A stretch of DNA of 64,000 bases from Chitinophaga niastensis (GTDB lineage Bacteria > Bacteroidota > Bacteroidia > Chitinophagales > Chitinophagaceae): the NCBI RefSeq assembly GCF_003014755.1, contig NZ_PYAW01000001.1, positions 1,674,001 to 1,738,000 on the forward strand, given 5' to 3'. This document shows positions 42,789 through 52,504 of this stretch, in pieces. Numbering within the stretch: position 1 is the stretch's first letter; each line of letters begins with the position of its first letter. A model generated the notes under the pieces. The model had not been told where the DNA came from. It did not search any database and worked only from the letters and a program-made list of their open reading frames with translations. Made by a program: the position numbers and the translations under genes.

Positions 42789-44129
42789 CTATAATGCTTT
42801 TACTTCTTCTTTGAATTGGCGTCCTCTGTCTTCATAATTTTTGAACAGATCAAAGCTGGCGCAAGCGGGAGACAGCATGACGATATCTCCTTTTGTAGCA
42901 GCTTTAAATGCAGCCTGCACTGCATCGTGCATGCTGGTGGTGTTAACCATCAGCGGTGTATCTTTTGATAACGCAGCTACAATAGGCGTGTTGTCTACAC
43001 CCATACAAATAATTGCTTTCACTTTTTCTTTCACCAGGTCGCGGATAGCGTCGTAGTTGTTGCCTTTGTCTACACCACCCATGATCAGTACAATGGGTTT
43101 GTCAAAACTCTCCAGGGCAAACCATACGGAATTCACGTTGGTGGCTTTGCTATCGTTAATAAAATCTATTCCTTTCACTGTTGTCACATATTCCATCCGG
43201 TGTTCGAGGCTTTCAAATGAGGTTAGGCTCTCGCGGATTTTTTCTTTTCTTATATCCATGGTTCTGCCTGCAATTCCTGCTGCCATCGAATTATATAAAT
43301 TGTGTTTTCCCTTTAGTGACAGGTCATACATGGACATGATAACCGGATCTCCGTTGACATCGATGTTCAACTGGTCGTTGGCAATAAAGCCGCCTTCTTT
43401 CAGTGGTTTCATGATGGTAAAAGGTATTGATGCTGAATAAATGGGTTGCTGCGCTAAATGTTGCATGATCTCAGGATCATCCATGCAATAGATGAAGAAA
43501 TCTTCTTCTGTCTGATTCATGGCAATTCTGAATTTGGATGCTACGTAGTTTTCCATTTTGTATTCGTAGCGATCCAGGTGATCAGGCGTAATGTTCAGCA
43601 GGATGGCCACATGGGGTTTGAAGTCCTTAATGTCATCCAGCTGGAAGCTGCTGATTTCAATCACATAATACTCCGCCGGTGCGGTCGCCACCTGCCTTGC
43701 ATAGCTTACACCAATATTGCCAACCATGGCCACATCCAACCCTGCGGTTTTAAAGATGTGATAGGTGAGGGCTGTAGTAGTGCTTTTGCCGTTGCTGCCG
43801 GTGATGGCAATGATCTTTTTACCTGTCGAGAAACGGTAGGCCAACTCTATTTCGGAGATTACAGGTATGCCTTTTTCGCGTACCTTTTTCATCAGTTCCG
43901 ATTTTTCAGGGATACCCGGGCTTTTTACTATTTCGTTTGCGCCGAGAATGATATCCCAGGAATGATGACCTTCTTCAAAAGAGATGTGGTTTACCGCCAG
44001 TTCCTGTTTATAATTATCTGTTATTGTGCCTCCGTCAGAAACAAATACATCATACCCCTGCTGTTTTCCCAGCAAGGCCGCACCTATTCCGCTTTCACCA
44101 GCTCCTAATATGATGAGTTTATGTTTCAT
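42789..44129 (-). CDS. murD: UDP-N-acetylmuramoylalanine--D-glutamate ligase
   Basis: Mur ligase adding D-Glu to UDP-MurNAc-L-Ala; 446 residues. N-terminal ILGAGESGIGAALLGKQQG replaces the Rossmann motif as usual in MurD; P-loop AITGSNGKSTTTALTYH at about 111-127; central EISSFQLDDIKDFKPHVAILLNITPDHLDRY; C-terminal LIMGGVDKGNNYD and LSPACASFDLFKNYEDRGRQF, the last a strong MurD signature. Located between mraY and ftsW. Confidence 0.97.
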   Translation of the reverse strand: MKHKLIILGAGESGIGAALLGKQQGYDVFVSDGGTITDNYKQELAVNHISFEEGHHSWDIILGANEIVKSPGIPEKSELMKKVREKGIPVISEIELAYRFSTGKKIIAITGSNGKSTTTALTYHIFKTAGLDVAMVGNIGVSYARQVATAPAEYYVIEISSFQLDDIKDFKPHVAILLNITPDHLDRYEYKMENYVASKFRIAMNQTEEDFFIYCMDDPEIMQHLAQQPIYSASIPFTIMKPLKEGGFIANDQLNIDVNGDPVIMSMYDLSLKGKHNLYNSMAAGIAGRTMDIRKEKIRESLTSFESLEHRMEYVTTVKGIDFINDSKATNVNSVWFALESFDKPIVLIMGGVDKGNNYDAIRDLVKEKVKAIICMGVDNTPIVAALSKDTPLMVNTTSMHDAVQAAFKAATKGDIVMLSPACASFDLFKNYEDRGRQFKEEVKAL

Positions 44130-44159
44130 TCGTATATTCTTCTACGTTAGTTTTAATTG

Positions 44160-45419
44160 TTATCTCATTTTTAATGTTGCAATGGCCACTACCACACACA
44201 TGATGGTGATGATCCAGAAGCGGACAGATATTTTGCTTTCGTGGTACCCTATTTTCTGATAGTGGTGGTGCAGCGGCGACATTTTCAAAATGCGTCTGCC
44301 TTCACCATATTTTTTCTTAGTGTATTTGAAGTAGGATACCTGTATCATCACAGATAAAAGCTCTATCAGGAATACACCACAGAAGATGGGTATCAGTAAT
44401 TCTTTGCGTACAATGAACGCCAGGGAAGCAATGATGCCGCCCAAAGCGAGGCTACCTGTATCTCCCATGAAAACCTGCGCCGGATAAGCATTGTACCAGA
44501 GGAAGCCGATACAGGCACCTACAAAAGCAGCAATAAATATGGACAGTTCTCCCAGGTTAGGGATATACATGATGTTCAGGTATTCTGCAAACTGTATGTT
44601 ACCGGATACATAGGCAAAGATGCCAAGACAAACACCTATGATCCCTGAAACCCCTGTTGCCAGGCCATCCAGACCATCTGTTATATTAGCACCGTTAGAA
44701 ACGGCTGTAATAATAAAGGTGACAATGAAAATGTAAAGAATGAATGTGTACTTCTCTGCTCCCGGAATCCAGGAGATGAGTTTGGAGTAATTGAATTCAT
44801 GATTCTTTACAAACGGAATAGTGGTGATGGGCGTTTTAACATCCACAAACCTGTGACCATCGCGGGTTACACGTTCGGGGTGGGTAACGATCTGTCTTTC
44901 ATATGGTGCCAGTTTTTTTGCGCCCATTACCTCACGGGATACTACTACATCGTTGTTAAAGTAAAGAGTACAGCCAACAATCAATCCAAGTCCTACCTGC
45001 CCCATGATCTTAAATCTTCCAGCCAGTCCTTCTTTATTCTTTTTAAATACTTTGATGTAATCGTCCACGAAGCCTATCAGGCCTAGCCATACGGTGCAGA
45101 GCAGGATGAGCCAGATATATACATTTGCTATTTGTGCAAAGAGTAAAGTAGGTATAACGATGGCTGATAAAATGATCAGACCACCCATAGTAGGGGTTCC
45201 TTTTTTGGTGTTTTCACCCTGCAGACCCAGTTCACGGATGGTTTCACCGATTTGTTTGTGTTGCAGGAACTTAATAATACGTTTACCAAACAGCAAAGAA
45301 ATAATCAGCGACAGCAATAATGCCATCGTTACACGGAAAGTGATATACTGAAACATACCACCGCCGATGACGCTGATCTTAAATTCTGTTTTTAGGTAAT
45401 TTAAAAAATAATATAACAT
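44160..45419 (-). CDS. mraY: Phospho-N-acetylmuramoyl-pentapeptide transferase
   Basis: Membrane enzyme that transfers phospho-MurNAc-pentapeptide to undecaprenyl phosphate (lipid I synthesis). 419 residues from the ATG at 45419 (an in-frame ATG at 45449 adds ten polar residues with no family match). About ten helices; [16 protein letters not shown] holds the Asp pair, [12 protein letters not shown] the catalytic Asp, and [15 protein letters not shown] the HHH motif. An insertion of about 50 residues in the loop after TM4-5 makes it longer than E. coli MraY, a known feature in Bacteroidota. Confidence 0.96.
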   Translation of the reverse strand: MLYYFLNYLKTEFKISVIGGGMFQYITFRVTMALLLSLIISLLFGKRIIKFLQHKQIGETIRELGLQGENTKKGTPTMGGLIILSAIVIPTLLFAQIANVYIWLILLCTVWLGLIGFVDDYIKVFKKNKEGLAGRFKIMGQVGLGLIVGCTLYFNNDVVVSREVMGAKKLAPYERQIVTHPERVTRDGHRFVDVKTPITTIPFVKNHEFNYSKLISWIPGAEKYTFILYIFIVTFIITAVSNGANITDGLDGLATGVSGIIGVCLGIFAYVSGNIQFAEYLNIMYIPNLGELSIFIAAFVGACIGFLWYNAYPAQVFMGDTGSLALGGIIASLAFIVRKELLIPIFCGVFLIELLSVMIQVSYFKYTKKKYGEGRRILKMSPLHHHYQKIGYHESKISVRFWIITIMCVVVAIATLKMR

Positions 45420-45509
45420 ATGTTTTAGTCGTAACCTGTCATCCACCACTGGCGGAGGGCAAGCTGTTAAGTCATTGGATTATTAAGTATCTTATCTCTT
45501 CTAAAAAAA

Positions 45510-46976
45510 TTATTTCTCCATCATCTTCAACATTTCCAGCAGCACTTCTTTATCATCAAAGTGATGTTTCACCCCTTTTATTTCCTGGTATTTTTCATGT
45601 CCTTTACCAGCCACGAGAATAATGTCTTCTCTGTTAGCCAGGGTGATAGCGGTTTTAATGGCTTCTTTCCTGTCGGTAATGGAAATAACTTTTTTCTTCA
45701 GATGAACGGGTACACCTGTTTCCATTTCATGAATAATCGCTGCCGGGTCTTCCGAGCGGGGATTATCTGAAGTAAGGATTACACGGTCACTGTTTTCTGC
45801 TGCTACATCACCCATCACCGGGCGTTTGGTGGTATCTCTGTCGCCGCCGCAACCAACTACGGTAATCACCTGCTCATTGCCTTTACGGAGATTTTTGATA
45901 GTGGCCAGTACATTTTTTAATGCATCCGGTGTATGTGCATAATCTACGATAGCAATGATTTGTTCCTTGTCAGATATGATATAGTCAAACCGGCCTTCAG
46001 CGCCTTGCGTATCGCTGAGGGCTTGTAATACTTTTGCTTTATCAATACCCAGTAACACGGCTGCACCATAAACAGCCAGCAGGTTATAGGCATTGAATTC
46101 ACCAATCAGCCGAAAATGTACTTCTGTTTCACCTACCAGCATTACGAGGCCTGTAAGATTGTTCTCCAGGATCTTTCCTTTGAAATCCGCCAGTGTGCGC
46201 AAACTATATGTTGCTTTTTTGGCCTTTGTATTTTGCAGTATCACGGTACCTCTTTTATCATCGAGATTGGTGAGTGCAAAAGTGCCGGCTGGCAGGTTAT
46301 CAAAGAATGATTTCTTCACCTTGATATATTCATCAAATGTTTTGTGGTAATCCAGGTGATCATGGGTGATATTACTGAAGATGCCTCCCGCGAATTTCAG
46401 CCCGGCAATGCGTTGCTGATGGATAGCGTGGGAGCTTACTTCCATAAATACATACAGACAACCATCTTCCAACATTTTTGCGAGTAGCGCATTCAAATTG
46501 ATGGGGTCAGGTGTAGTATGTGTGGCTGGTATAACGGTATCGCCTATCTGATTTTGTATGGTAGACAATAACCCACAGTGATATCCCAGTTTGGTAAACA
46601 AACGAAATAACAATGTAGCGATCGTTGTTTTACCATTGGTACCTGTAACGCCTACCAGTTGCAGCTTATGCGATGGGTTGCCATAGAAGTTGCCTGCCAT
46701 GATACCGCTGGTATTAGCGCTGTTGGTTACCTGTACATAACATACATTATCTGCCAGTTGTGCTGGTAATGTTTCACATATCACCGCTGTGGCTCCTTGT
46801 GCAATAGCTTTTTCAATGTACACGTGTCCATCTACGTGTACGCCTTTCACCGCAATGAAAGCATCTCCGGATCCAACGGACCTGGAGTCGGTAGTGAGCG
46901 TGTTCACGGTAATATCTGTATTACCATGCACCGCCTGGATGCTTACATTATACAATATGTCGCTCAGCGTCTTCAT
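45510..46976 (-). CDS. murE: UDP-MurNAc-tripeptide ligase MurE (meso-DAP type)
   Basis: Mur ligase adding the third stem residue; 488 residues. P-loop VTGTNGKTTIATLLFR at about 110-125; HTTPDPINLNALLA; and the C-terminal specificity motif SDNPRSEDP. DNPR marks meso-diaminopimelate enzymes, so the peptidoglycan is predicted to be A1gamma (DAP direct cross-link). The ATG lies immediately after the ftsI TAG, with zero spacing, so translation is coupled. 90 bases of spacer separate it from mraY. Confidence 0.96.
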   Translation of the reverse strand: MKTLSDILYNVSIQAVHGNTDITVNTLTTDSRSVGSGDAFIAVKGVHVDGHVYIEKAIAQGATAVICETLPAQLADNVCYVQVTNSANTSGIMAGNFYGNPSHKLQLVGVTGTNGKTTIATLLFRLFTKLGYHCGLLSTIQNQIGDTVIPATHTTPDPINLNALLAKMLEDGCLYVFMEVSSHAIHQQRIAGLKFAGGIFSNITHDHLDYHKTFDEYIKVKKSFFDNLPAGTFALTNLDDKRGTVILQNTKAKKATYSLRTLADFKGKILENNLTGLVMLVGETEVHFRLIGEFNAYNLLAVYGAAVLLGIDKAKVLQALSDTQGAEGRFDYIISDKEQIIAIVDYAHTPDALKNVLATIKNLRKGNEQVITVVGCGGDRDTTKRPVMGDVAAENSDRVILTSDNPRSEDPAAIIHEMETGVPVHLKKKVISITDRKEAIKTAITLANREDIILVAGKGHEKYQEIKGVKHHFDDKEVLLEMLKMMEK

Positions 46977-49082
46977 CTAGCTCAGTTCTATTACGATTGT
47001 TTGTTCGTTTCCTATTTTAGTTCCACCCGGAAGTGATTGTAATTTCACTTTGCCTGCACCCTTTACCACTACGCGCAGCCCGGCATTTTCCAGCAGGTAC
47101 AGTGCATCTTTTAATCCCATTCCGGTTACATCAGGTACCGCGCCTTTGGTTTGTGCTACCTGTTGGAAAGTAATTTTCCGATCGGTTACTTTAGCACTTA
47201 CCCAGCTGTTATTCGCTAATGCTCCGCGGATAGGCAGTTGCAGGGTACTGAGTATTTGTTTCCATTCTGCACCTTTACCGTTCTTCAGTGCCAGCAGGGT
47301 ATCCAGTTGCATGGTAGCCTGCATGGGCTTTTGTCTTTCTACAGCGATAGCAAACAGTTTATCTGCTACTTCCCTGAATACAGGACCTGCTATGGCAGCG
47401 CCGTAAAAACGCAGTGCATGCGGCTTATTTTTGATCACCACCACGCAGGTATACTGCGGATCATTGGCCGGAAAATAACCGGCAAATGAGGATTGGTAGA
47501 TTTTGTCTGCATAGCCGCGGTTACCGTTGGCTACCAGTGCAGTACCGGTTTTAGCGGCGAAGTTGTAGTATGGGTTATGCAATTTTTTTGCGGTACCATC
47601 TATTGTTACGCCTTCCAGCATTGCCTGTAATTGTTTGAGTGTGCTTTGCGAACAGATACTGTCCAGCATTACAGTGGGCTCAAACTGTTTAACTACCTGG
47701 CCATACTCCTGTACGGAATTGACGAGGTAGGGTTTCATCATTTTACCATTGTTAGCCACTGCATTGTACAGCATACATGTTTGCAGCGGACTAATCAGCA
47801 CTTCGTACCCAAAGGCCATCCATGGCAGGGTAGTGTTGCTCCAGGTTTTGGAGGCGGTGGTTTTAATTACCGGTCTTCCTTCACCTACCAGGTCGATACC
47901 GGTACTTTGATCCAGCTTTAATCTTTTCAGATGTGCTACAAAGTTGTTCGGCTGCCTGCTATAAAACTGGTAGGCCAGTTTGGCCATACCTACATTTGAA
48001 CTCAGTTCAAATGCATGTTTAATGGTAACATTCTGCGGGCCCGGATGCGGTTCGGAATCGAATACCGTTCTGCGTCCTACCTGCCAGCGGCCACCATCCA
48101 TGTTTACCATGGAATTCATGGTAGCGTATTTATCTTCCAGTACTGCAATAACGGTCGCCAGTTTAAATGTTGATCCCGGCTCACCTACCTGCAGTGCATA
48201 GTTCATATTTTCCCAGTAGCTGCCATCAGGCTGACGGCCCAGGTTAGCTACGGCTTTGATCTTACCTGTTTTTACTTCCATGAGGATGCAGGTACCGTGA
48301 TCTGCTTCATTTTGCACCATCATGTTCATGAGTGCTGTTTCCACAATGTCCTGCATGTTTACATCAATGGTGGTGATGATATCGCGACCGTTTTCCGGTT
48401 CAATATCGTAGCCATCTACAGGAACATAGGTGCCACCAGCAATGCGGCGCATGAGTCTTTTACCCGTAACCCCTTTCAGGTATTCGTTGTAGGTTCTTTC
48501 CAGTCCTACGCTTTGTGAATTTTCGCGGGCCAGTCCGATTGTTCTGTTAGCCAGCAGTTTAAAAGGGTTGATGCGCTTACTTTTTGTTTCTGCGATCATG
48601 CCACCTTTATTCTTGCCGAGACGGAACATCGGGAAGGTGCGCATTTCCTGATATTGATTAAAAGGCACGTCTCTTTTCAGTAAAAAGTAACGGTCTTTTG
48701 ATTTGTATCCTTCCTGCAGCATTTGTTTGTAGGAAGCTTTGCTACGGTCGCCAAATACTTCAGACATCCTGTATGCGAGGGAGTCTACATTATCTTTAAA
48801 TGCTTTACCACCTTTATCACGTAGTCCTTCCGCTGCAAAGTCAATACGGATGTCGAAATAGGGAATAGAGGTAGACAGCATTCTGCCTTCCTCAGAGTAG
48901 ATAGTGCCTCTTTCAGCGTCCAGCGCTACGTATCCGGTGTGCAGGCTATCTGCCATGCTACGCCAGTAGGTGCCCTGTACATTCTGGATATAGAATATCT
49001 TCACCAGGATGGCCACGCCAAACAGTGCCATGCCGATCAGGCACAGATACACTCGCCACAATATGTCCTTTTTTACATCCAC
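46977..49082 (-). CDS. ftsI: Division-specific transpeptidase FtsI (PBP3) with PASTA domain
   Basis: Monofunctional class B penicillin-binding protein that cross-links septal peptidoglycan; 701 residues. Membrane anchor at about 10-32; PBP dimerisation domain to about 235; transpeptidase motifs SxxK Ser304-Lys307 (GSTFK), SxN 361-363 (SSN) and KTG 511-513. The last about 60 residues form one PASTA domain (VPDVTGMGLKDALYLLENAG), a module that binds muropeptides or aids localisation in other bacteria. The start is GTG at 49082, giving VDVKKDILWR in the usual place for Bacteroidota FtsI. murE follows directly. Confidence 0.96.
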   Translation of the reverse strand: MDVKKDILWRVYLCLIGMALFGVAILVKIFYIQNVQGTYWRSMADSLHTGYVALDAERGTIYSEEGRMLSTSIPYFDIRIDFAAEGLRDKGGKAFKDNVDSLAYRMSEVFGDRSKASYKQMLQEGYKSKDRYFLLKRDVPFNQYQEMRTFPMFRLGKNKGGMIAETKSKRINPFKLLANRTIGLARENSQSVGLERTYNEYLKGVTGKRLMRRIAGGTYVPVDGYDIEPENGRDIITTIDVNMQDIVETALMNMMVQNEADHGTCILMEVKTGKIKAVANLGRQPDGSYWENMNYALQVGEPGSTFKLATVIAVLEDKYATMNSMVNMDGGRWQVGRRTVFDSEPHPGPQNVTIKHAFELSSNVGMAKLAYQFYSRQPNNFVAHLKRLKLDQSTGIDLVGEGRPVIKTTASKTWSNTTLPWMAFGYEVLISPLQTCMLYNAVANNGKMMKPYLVNSVQEYGQVVKQFEPTVMLDSICSQSTLKQLQAMLEGVTIDGTAKKLHNPYYNFAAKTGTALVANGNRGYADKIYQSSFAGYFPANDPQYTCVVVIKNKPHALRFYGAAIAGPVFREVADKLFAIAVERQKPMQATMQLDTLLALKNGKGAEWKQILSTLQLPIRGALANNSWVSAKVTDRKITFQQVAQTKGAVPDVTGMGLKDALYLLENAGLRVVVKGAGKVKLQSLPGGTKIGNEQTIVIELS

Positions 49083-49115
49083 GATGTTTTTTAGCAGTTA
49101 CCTGTTAATTTATTC

Positions 49116-49289
49116 GCCTTTAGCTGTTAGCCGGTCCTTTTATGTTACTAAAAGTGGCCGGTTAACAGCTAAAGGCTATTTTGAGAAGATACCTGACACT
49201 GGCTGCATTTGTATTTGAGATGCTTGCCATTATTTGATTTACCAGCATCCCCGACCTGAGGTCATGTCAGGCGGGCAGCGTCAGGTATC
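49116..49289. repeat. Two inverted repeats in the ftsL-ftsI spacer
   Basis: First, 49116-49134 pairs with 49158-49176 (19 bp, one G-U), with arm GCCTTTAGCTGTTAGCCGG, a TTAGC-family element. Second, 49188-49197 (GATACCTGAC) pairs with 49280-49289, with a further GCTGC/GCAGC pairing inside, enclosing a small palindromic block CCTGAGGTCATGTCAGG at about 49255-49271. Together they nearly fill the 217-base gap between ftsL and ftsI. Confidence 0.7.
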
Positions 49290-49299
49290 AATGTTAAAA

Positions 49300-49677
49300 T
49301 CATTTTTCTGTATCCTTTTTCAGCACAATCTTTTGTGGAGGGGAGCTGAGTTCTTTAAGTCCCAGCGGCTCTACAGATTTACTGACTTCACTCATTTTGC
49401 TTCGAAACATGAGCTCACTTTTCACATTGATATATTCCCACTTCAGCTCTTTTATTTCTTTTCCAAGTTGATTTATACGCCGGATTTTTTTTTCAGCGAG
49501 GTGACTGTTGGCAATATAGATCAGGGCCAGAATGGACAGGAAGCCAATGAAGGGCATGTTTTGCACCAACGCTTTATAGTTGATGCGTAAACGCCATTCT
49601 CTTCGCTGTTCCGGGGGAATCGTATTTTCTTCAGCCGGAATGCCCTGGTTTGTATCTATATCTTCTTCCTGCAACAC
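49300..49677 (-). CDS. ftsL: FtsL-like divisome membrane protein
   Basis: Small bitopic protein of 125 residues: an acidic N-terminal cytoplasmic part (1-about 40), one membrane helix (about 41-60, FIGFLSILALIYIANSHLAEK), and a periplasmic coiled-coil of about 50 residues (RINQLGKEIKELKWEYINVKSEL) with leucine-type heptads. This topology and its position between rsmH and ftsI identify FtsL; the sequence itself is poorly conserved. The start is GTG at 49677; no ATG fits. Confidence 0.85.
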   Translation of the reverse strand: MLQEEDIDTNQGIPAEENTIPPEQRREWRLRINYKALVQNMPFIGFLSILALIYIANSHLAEKKIRRINQLGKEIKELKWEYINVKSELMFRSKMSEVSKSVEPLGLKELSSPPQKIVLKKDTEK

Positions 49678-49777
49678 GCTCTATGCCTTTTTAAAAATTG
49701 ACAATATAAAATTGAACGCAAATCAAAACAGATGTGTATAGGATAGGTAGGATCTTGTGAGCCGGTGTACTACCGTG

Positions 49778-50689
49778 TCACGATGTTTTTTCGGCCACCC
49801 GCAGTTTTGCACTTCTGGATCTACCATTGAGCTTCAATTCTGCATCGCTGGCGGTAACCGGTTTTTTTGTGATTAATCTGAACAATTTAGGGGGTGTTTC
49901 CTTTGCAAACGGATCTTCCTGTGCTATCTCAAAACTTCCTGTCTTCATAAAATTTTTCACCATCCTGTCTTCCAGCGAGTGGAAGGTAATGACGGCGAGC
50001 CTGCCTCCTGGTTTTAATACACTGGTGGCTTGTTCCAGTAAATCTTTCAAAGCGCCCAGTTCATCGTTAACGGCTATACGTAATGCCTGGAAAACCTGTG
50101 CCAGGTATTTTTGCGGATTGCCTTTTACGATGGGCTGTATCACGGATTTAAATTCTGTGATAGTGCGCATGGGGTGTGTTTTCCGCTGCTTCACAATTGT
50201 TTGTGCCAGGGTTTTGGCGTTAGTTACTTCTCCATATTCCTGGAAAATCAGTTGTAACCTTGCTTCTCCCCATGTGGCCAGCAATTGTGCAGCAGTAAAT
50301 GTTGTTCGTGTGTCCATCCGCATATCCAGATCGCCTTCGAAGCGGGTACTGAATCCTCTTTCTGCTGTATCAAACTGGTGCGATGAAACGCCCAGATCGG
50401 CCAGTACTCCATCCACCTGTTCTGCTTTGTGTAATTTCAGAAAGCGTTGCAGATGCCGGAAGTTTTGTTGTACAAACGTTACGCGCTCATCTATGATCCT
50501 GTTGCGGTAAGCATCTTCATCCTGATCAAATACGATCAGCCGTCCTTTATCACCCAGTTTCTCCAGTATTGCTCTTGCGTGTCCTCCGCCTCCAAACGTA
50601 GCATCTACATATGTCCCTTCGGGATTGATCTGTAAAAGCTCCGTTGTTTCCTGCAGCAGAACGGGTAAGTGATATTCTTGTTCGCCCAT
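49778..50689 (-). CDS. rsmH: 16S rRNA (cytosine-1402-N4)-methyltransferase
   Basis: SAM-dependent enzyme (formerly MraW) methylating C1402 in the decoding centre; 303 residues. Motif I YVDATFGGGGHARAIL, GVLADLGVSSHQFD, RGFSTRFEGDLDMRMD, and LKPGGRLAVITFHSLEDRMVKNFM are all conserved. Nine bases downstream of mraZ, the standard pair that opens dcw clusters. Confidence 0.97.
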   Translation of the reverse strand: MGEQEYHLPVLLQETTELLQINPEGTYVDATFGGGGHARAILEKLGDKGRLIVFDQDEDAYRNRIIDERVTFVQQNFRHLQRFLKLHKAEQVDGVLADLGVSSHQFDTAERGFSTRFEGDLDMRMDTRTTFTAAQLLATWGEARLQLIFQEYGEVTNAKTLAQTIVKQRKTHPMRTITEFKSVIQPIVKGNPQKYLAQVFQALRIAVNDELGALKDLLEQATSVLKPGGRLAVITFHSLEDRMVKNFMKTGSFEIAQEDPFAKETPPKLFRLITKKPVTASDAELKLNGRSRSAKLRVAEKTS

Positions 50690-50698
50690 ATGCTACCT

Positions 50699-51166
50699 TT
50701 AAATTGAAATATTGTTGTCTCCTCCTCCCATTACCTGTTGTGCCAGATCACTGAACGCCCCTGGTGAGAAATTTTCAAAGAACTCCTGGTATTTACCTTT
50801 ATCCCAGATCTCGATTTTATTGGATGCTGCTGCCAGCACAATATCTTTTTCCAGATTGGCGTACGACAGCAGGTTTTTCGGTACCAGCAGTCTTCCGGCG
50901 CTATCTAACTCCAGAATGGTGGCTCCGTTTAAGAAGTAGCGCCTGAATTCCCTTACTTTTGGGTCAAAGTCATTCAGTTTGCTAATACGCTCAAAAATAG
51001 GCTGCCATTCATTCATGGGATACAGGGACAAGCATTTTTCAAACCCTCGGTTAATCACAAACTGTCCTCCGGCCCCGTCTGATAGCTGCTTTTTAAATCC
51101 AGCAGGTAAAAGAAAGCGTCCTTTTGCGTCCAGCGTCGATTCATATTCGCCGAGAAATCCTGTCAT
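50699..51166 (-). CDS. mraZ: Transcriptional regulator MraZ
   Basis: Double SpoVT-AbrB-fold DNA-binding protein, forming octameric rings, that represses the dcw operon from its own promoter. 155 residues from the ATG at 51166, which places GEYESTLDAKGRFLLPAGFK near the N-terminus as in the family; the upstream in-frame ATG at 51205 would add 13 unrelated residues and lie inside the operator. The second repeat, TILELDSAGRLLVPKNLL, is clear. First gene of the dcw cluster. Confidence 0.95.
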   Translation of the reverse strand: MTGFLGEYESTLDAKGRFLLPAGFKKQLSDGAGGQFVINRGFEKCLSLYPMNEWQPIFERISKLNDFDPKVREFRRYFLNGATILELDSAGRLLVPKNLLSYANLEKDIVLAAASNKIEIWDKGKYQEFFENFSPGAFSDLAQQVMGGGDNNISI

Positions 51167-51200
51167 ACCATGGGGCAAAGTCCTTGAAAATCCATTTTCT

Positions 51201-51230
51201 AACACAAAATAACACTTTTTCCCACTTTTT
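51201..51230 (-). promoter_or_regulatory. MraZ operator: three 10-bp direct repeats
   Basis: On the minus strand the sequence reads AAAAAGTGGG, AAAAAGTGTT, ATTTTGTGTT: three units, each exactly 10 bases, with the GTG core in register. MraZ is known to bind short direct repeats (TGGGN or AAAGTG units) with 10-bp periodicity upstream of its own gene. A -7-like TTATTTTG on the minus strand (51205-51212) lies within the repeats, so binding would block the promoter. The third unit ends 35 bases before the mraZ start. Confidence 0.75.
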
Positions 51231-51663
51231 AACGAAAAAATACTTTATAAATTTTTTCCACAGGAGGGATTGCTGCCATAGATGGCCTTCTGCTATCATT
51301 TATTCACCAGTTATGTGCATTGTATATTAATACATGTGGATAATGTGTTAATATGTTTAATTGAGATGTTCATATCCATCGGATCATCGACTCCTCTTGC
51401 TGTTCGCGAAATGCACCCGGGTGGGAAAAAAGCGCGTTGAAATATTTATGCGTGAAGAAAAATTTTAATTTGAAGCCTTTTTTGCGCCTTTTTCCGATCA
51501 AAAACCGCCTTTTTTTATTTTCAGTGGGAGAAATGTCAAAAACGCAACGACGGTGGAAAACTCTTGTTTCGACGATTTAATTCGGTCTTTTGCAAAATTT
51601 TAACAGCATTGAAAATCTCTCTGCCTTACATTTACATTTAATTCTTAATTTTGCCACTCTTTT
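51231..51663. other. Divergent intergenic region mraZ / bamD
   Basis: 433 bases without a gene apart from the MraZ operator at the left end. It is AT-rich with GTGGGA motifs on the plus strand at about 51421 and 51525, and a repeated GCCTTTTTTGCGCC / CCGCCTTTTTTT block at about 51475-51517. At its right end TAATTTTG (51646-51653) matches the -7 consensus 10 bases before the bamD ATG, but no TTTG lies at -33, so I do not call that a promoter with confidence. Confidence 0.55.
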
Positions 51664-52494
51664 ATGCGGAAATTTTTATTGTACATTAGTGTTCTTGCGC
51701 TTATAGTATCTACATCCTGTAATACAGAATTACGGAGGATAGAGAAAAGCAACAACTTTGAAAAGAAGCTGGCGTATGCCGACAAGTTGTACCAGAAGAA
51801 AAAATACAATACGGCGATAACACTCTACACTGACCTCATACAGGTGTATAAGGGAACAGAAAAGTTTGAGCCGCTGTATTATAATTTCGCATATTGCTCT
51901 TATTATGTAAAGGATTATGTTCAGGCCGCATTTCAGTTTAAGAATTACCTGGATATCTTCCCAAACAGCCCCAGAGCCGTGGAAATAGATTATATGCAGG
52001 CTTATTGCTATTATAAACAATCACCCAAGGTAGCATTGGATCAAACCAATACCATGAAGGCTATTGCGGCAATGCAAACCTTCATTAACAACTATCCCAC
52101 CGCAGAAAAAGTGGCAGAAGCTAACCTGGTAATCGAATTGTGCCGCCGCAAGCTGGAAAAGAAAGAGTATTCCAGTGCTGAATTATACTATAACCTGGGC
52201 TTTTTCAAAGCAGCCGGTATTGCCTTCAAAAACCTGATGCGCAACTACCCAGACTCTGATAAAAGCGATGGGTACAAGATAATGGCCATCAGGGCTTACT
52301 ACAATTATGCTAAAAATAGTATTCCGGAGAAGCAAAAGGAGCGCTACGAAACAGTTTTGGGCGAATACCTGGACTTTGCAGACCACTATCCGAACAGCAA
52401 ATTGAAGCCGGATGCCGAAAAATTTTATACCTTAGCACAAAACAACATAAAATCACTGGATAATGAGCAAATTAAAGCGAAGTCTAACCAGTAG
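51664..52494 (+). CDS. bamD: Outer-membrane assembly lipoprotein BamD
   Basis: Periplasm-facing outer-membrane lipoprotein of the BAM complex that folds beta-barrel proteins; 276 residues. Lipobox STSC (Cys19), then five TPR-like repeats typical of BamD, including YNTAITLYTDLIQVYKG, YVQAAFQFKNYLDIFPNSPRAVE and AGIAFKNLMRNYPDSDKS. Length is typical of Bacteroidota BamD. Followed ten bases later by rpoZ, an arrangement common in this phylum, and divergent from mraZ. Confidence 0.93.
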   Translation: MRKFLLYISVLALIVSTSCNTELRRIEKSNNFEKKLAYADKLYQKKKYNTAITLYTDLIQVYKGTEKFEPLYYNFAYCSYYVKDYVQAAFQFKNYLDIFPNSPRAVEIDYMQAYCYYKQSPKVALDQTNTMKAIAAMQTFINNYPTAEKVAEANLVIELCRRKLEKKEYSSAELYYNLGFFKAAGIAFKNLMRNYPDSDKSDGYKIMAIRAYYNYAKNSIPEKQKERYETVLGEYLDFADHYPNSKLKPDAEKFYTLAQNNIKSLDNEQIKAKSNQ

Positions 52495-52504
52495 TCTTAA
52501 TCCA

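Noticed and set aside
43458..44108. 216-codon plus-strand frame
   Set aside because: Antisense to murD; no start context or motif, and the dcw operon leaves no room for it.
49827..50510. 227-codon plus-strand frame
   Set aside because: Antisense to rsmH, which is well conserved; Ser/Cys-rich shadow.
51167..51205. Earlier ATG for mraZ
   Set aside because: Would add 13 residues without family match and place the start inside the operator repeats.
51646..51653. TAATTTTG as bamD -7 element
   Set aside because: Full -7 match but no -33 TTTG and it would leave a nearly leaderless transcript; left as a note only.
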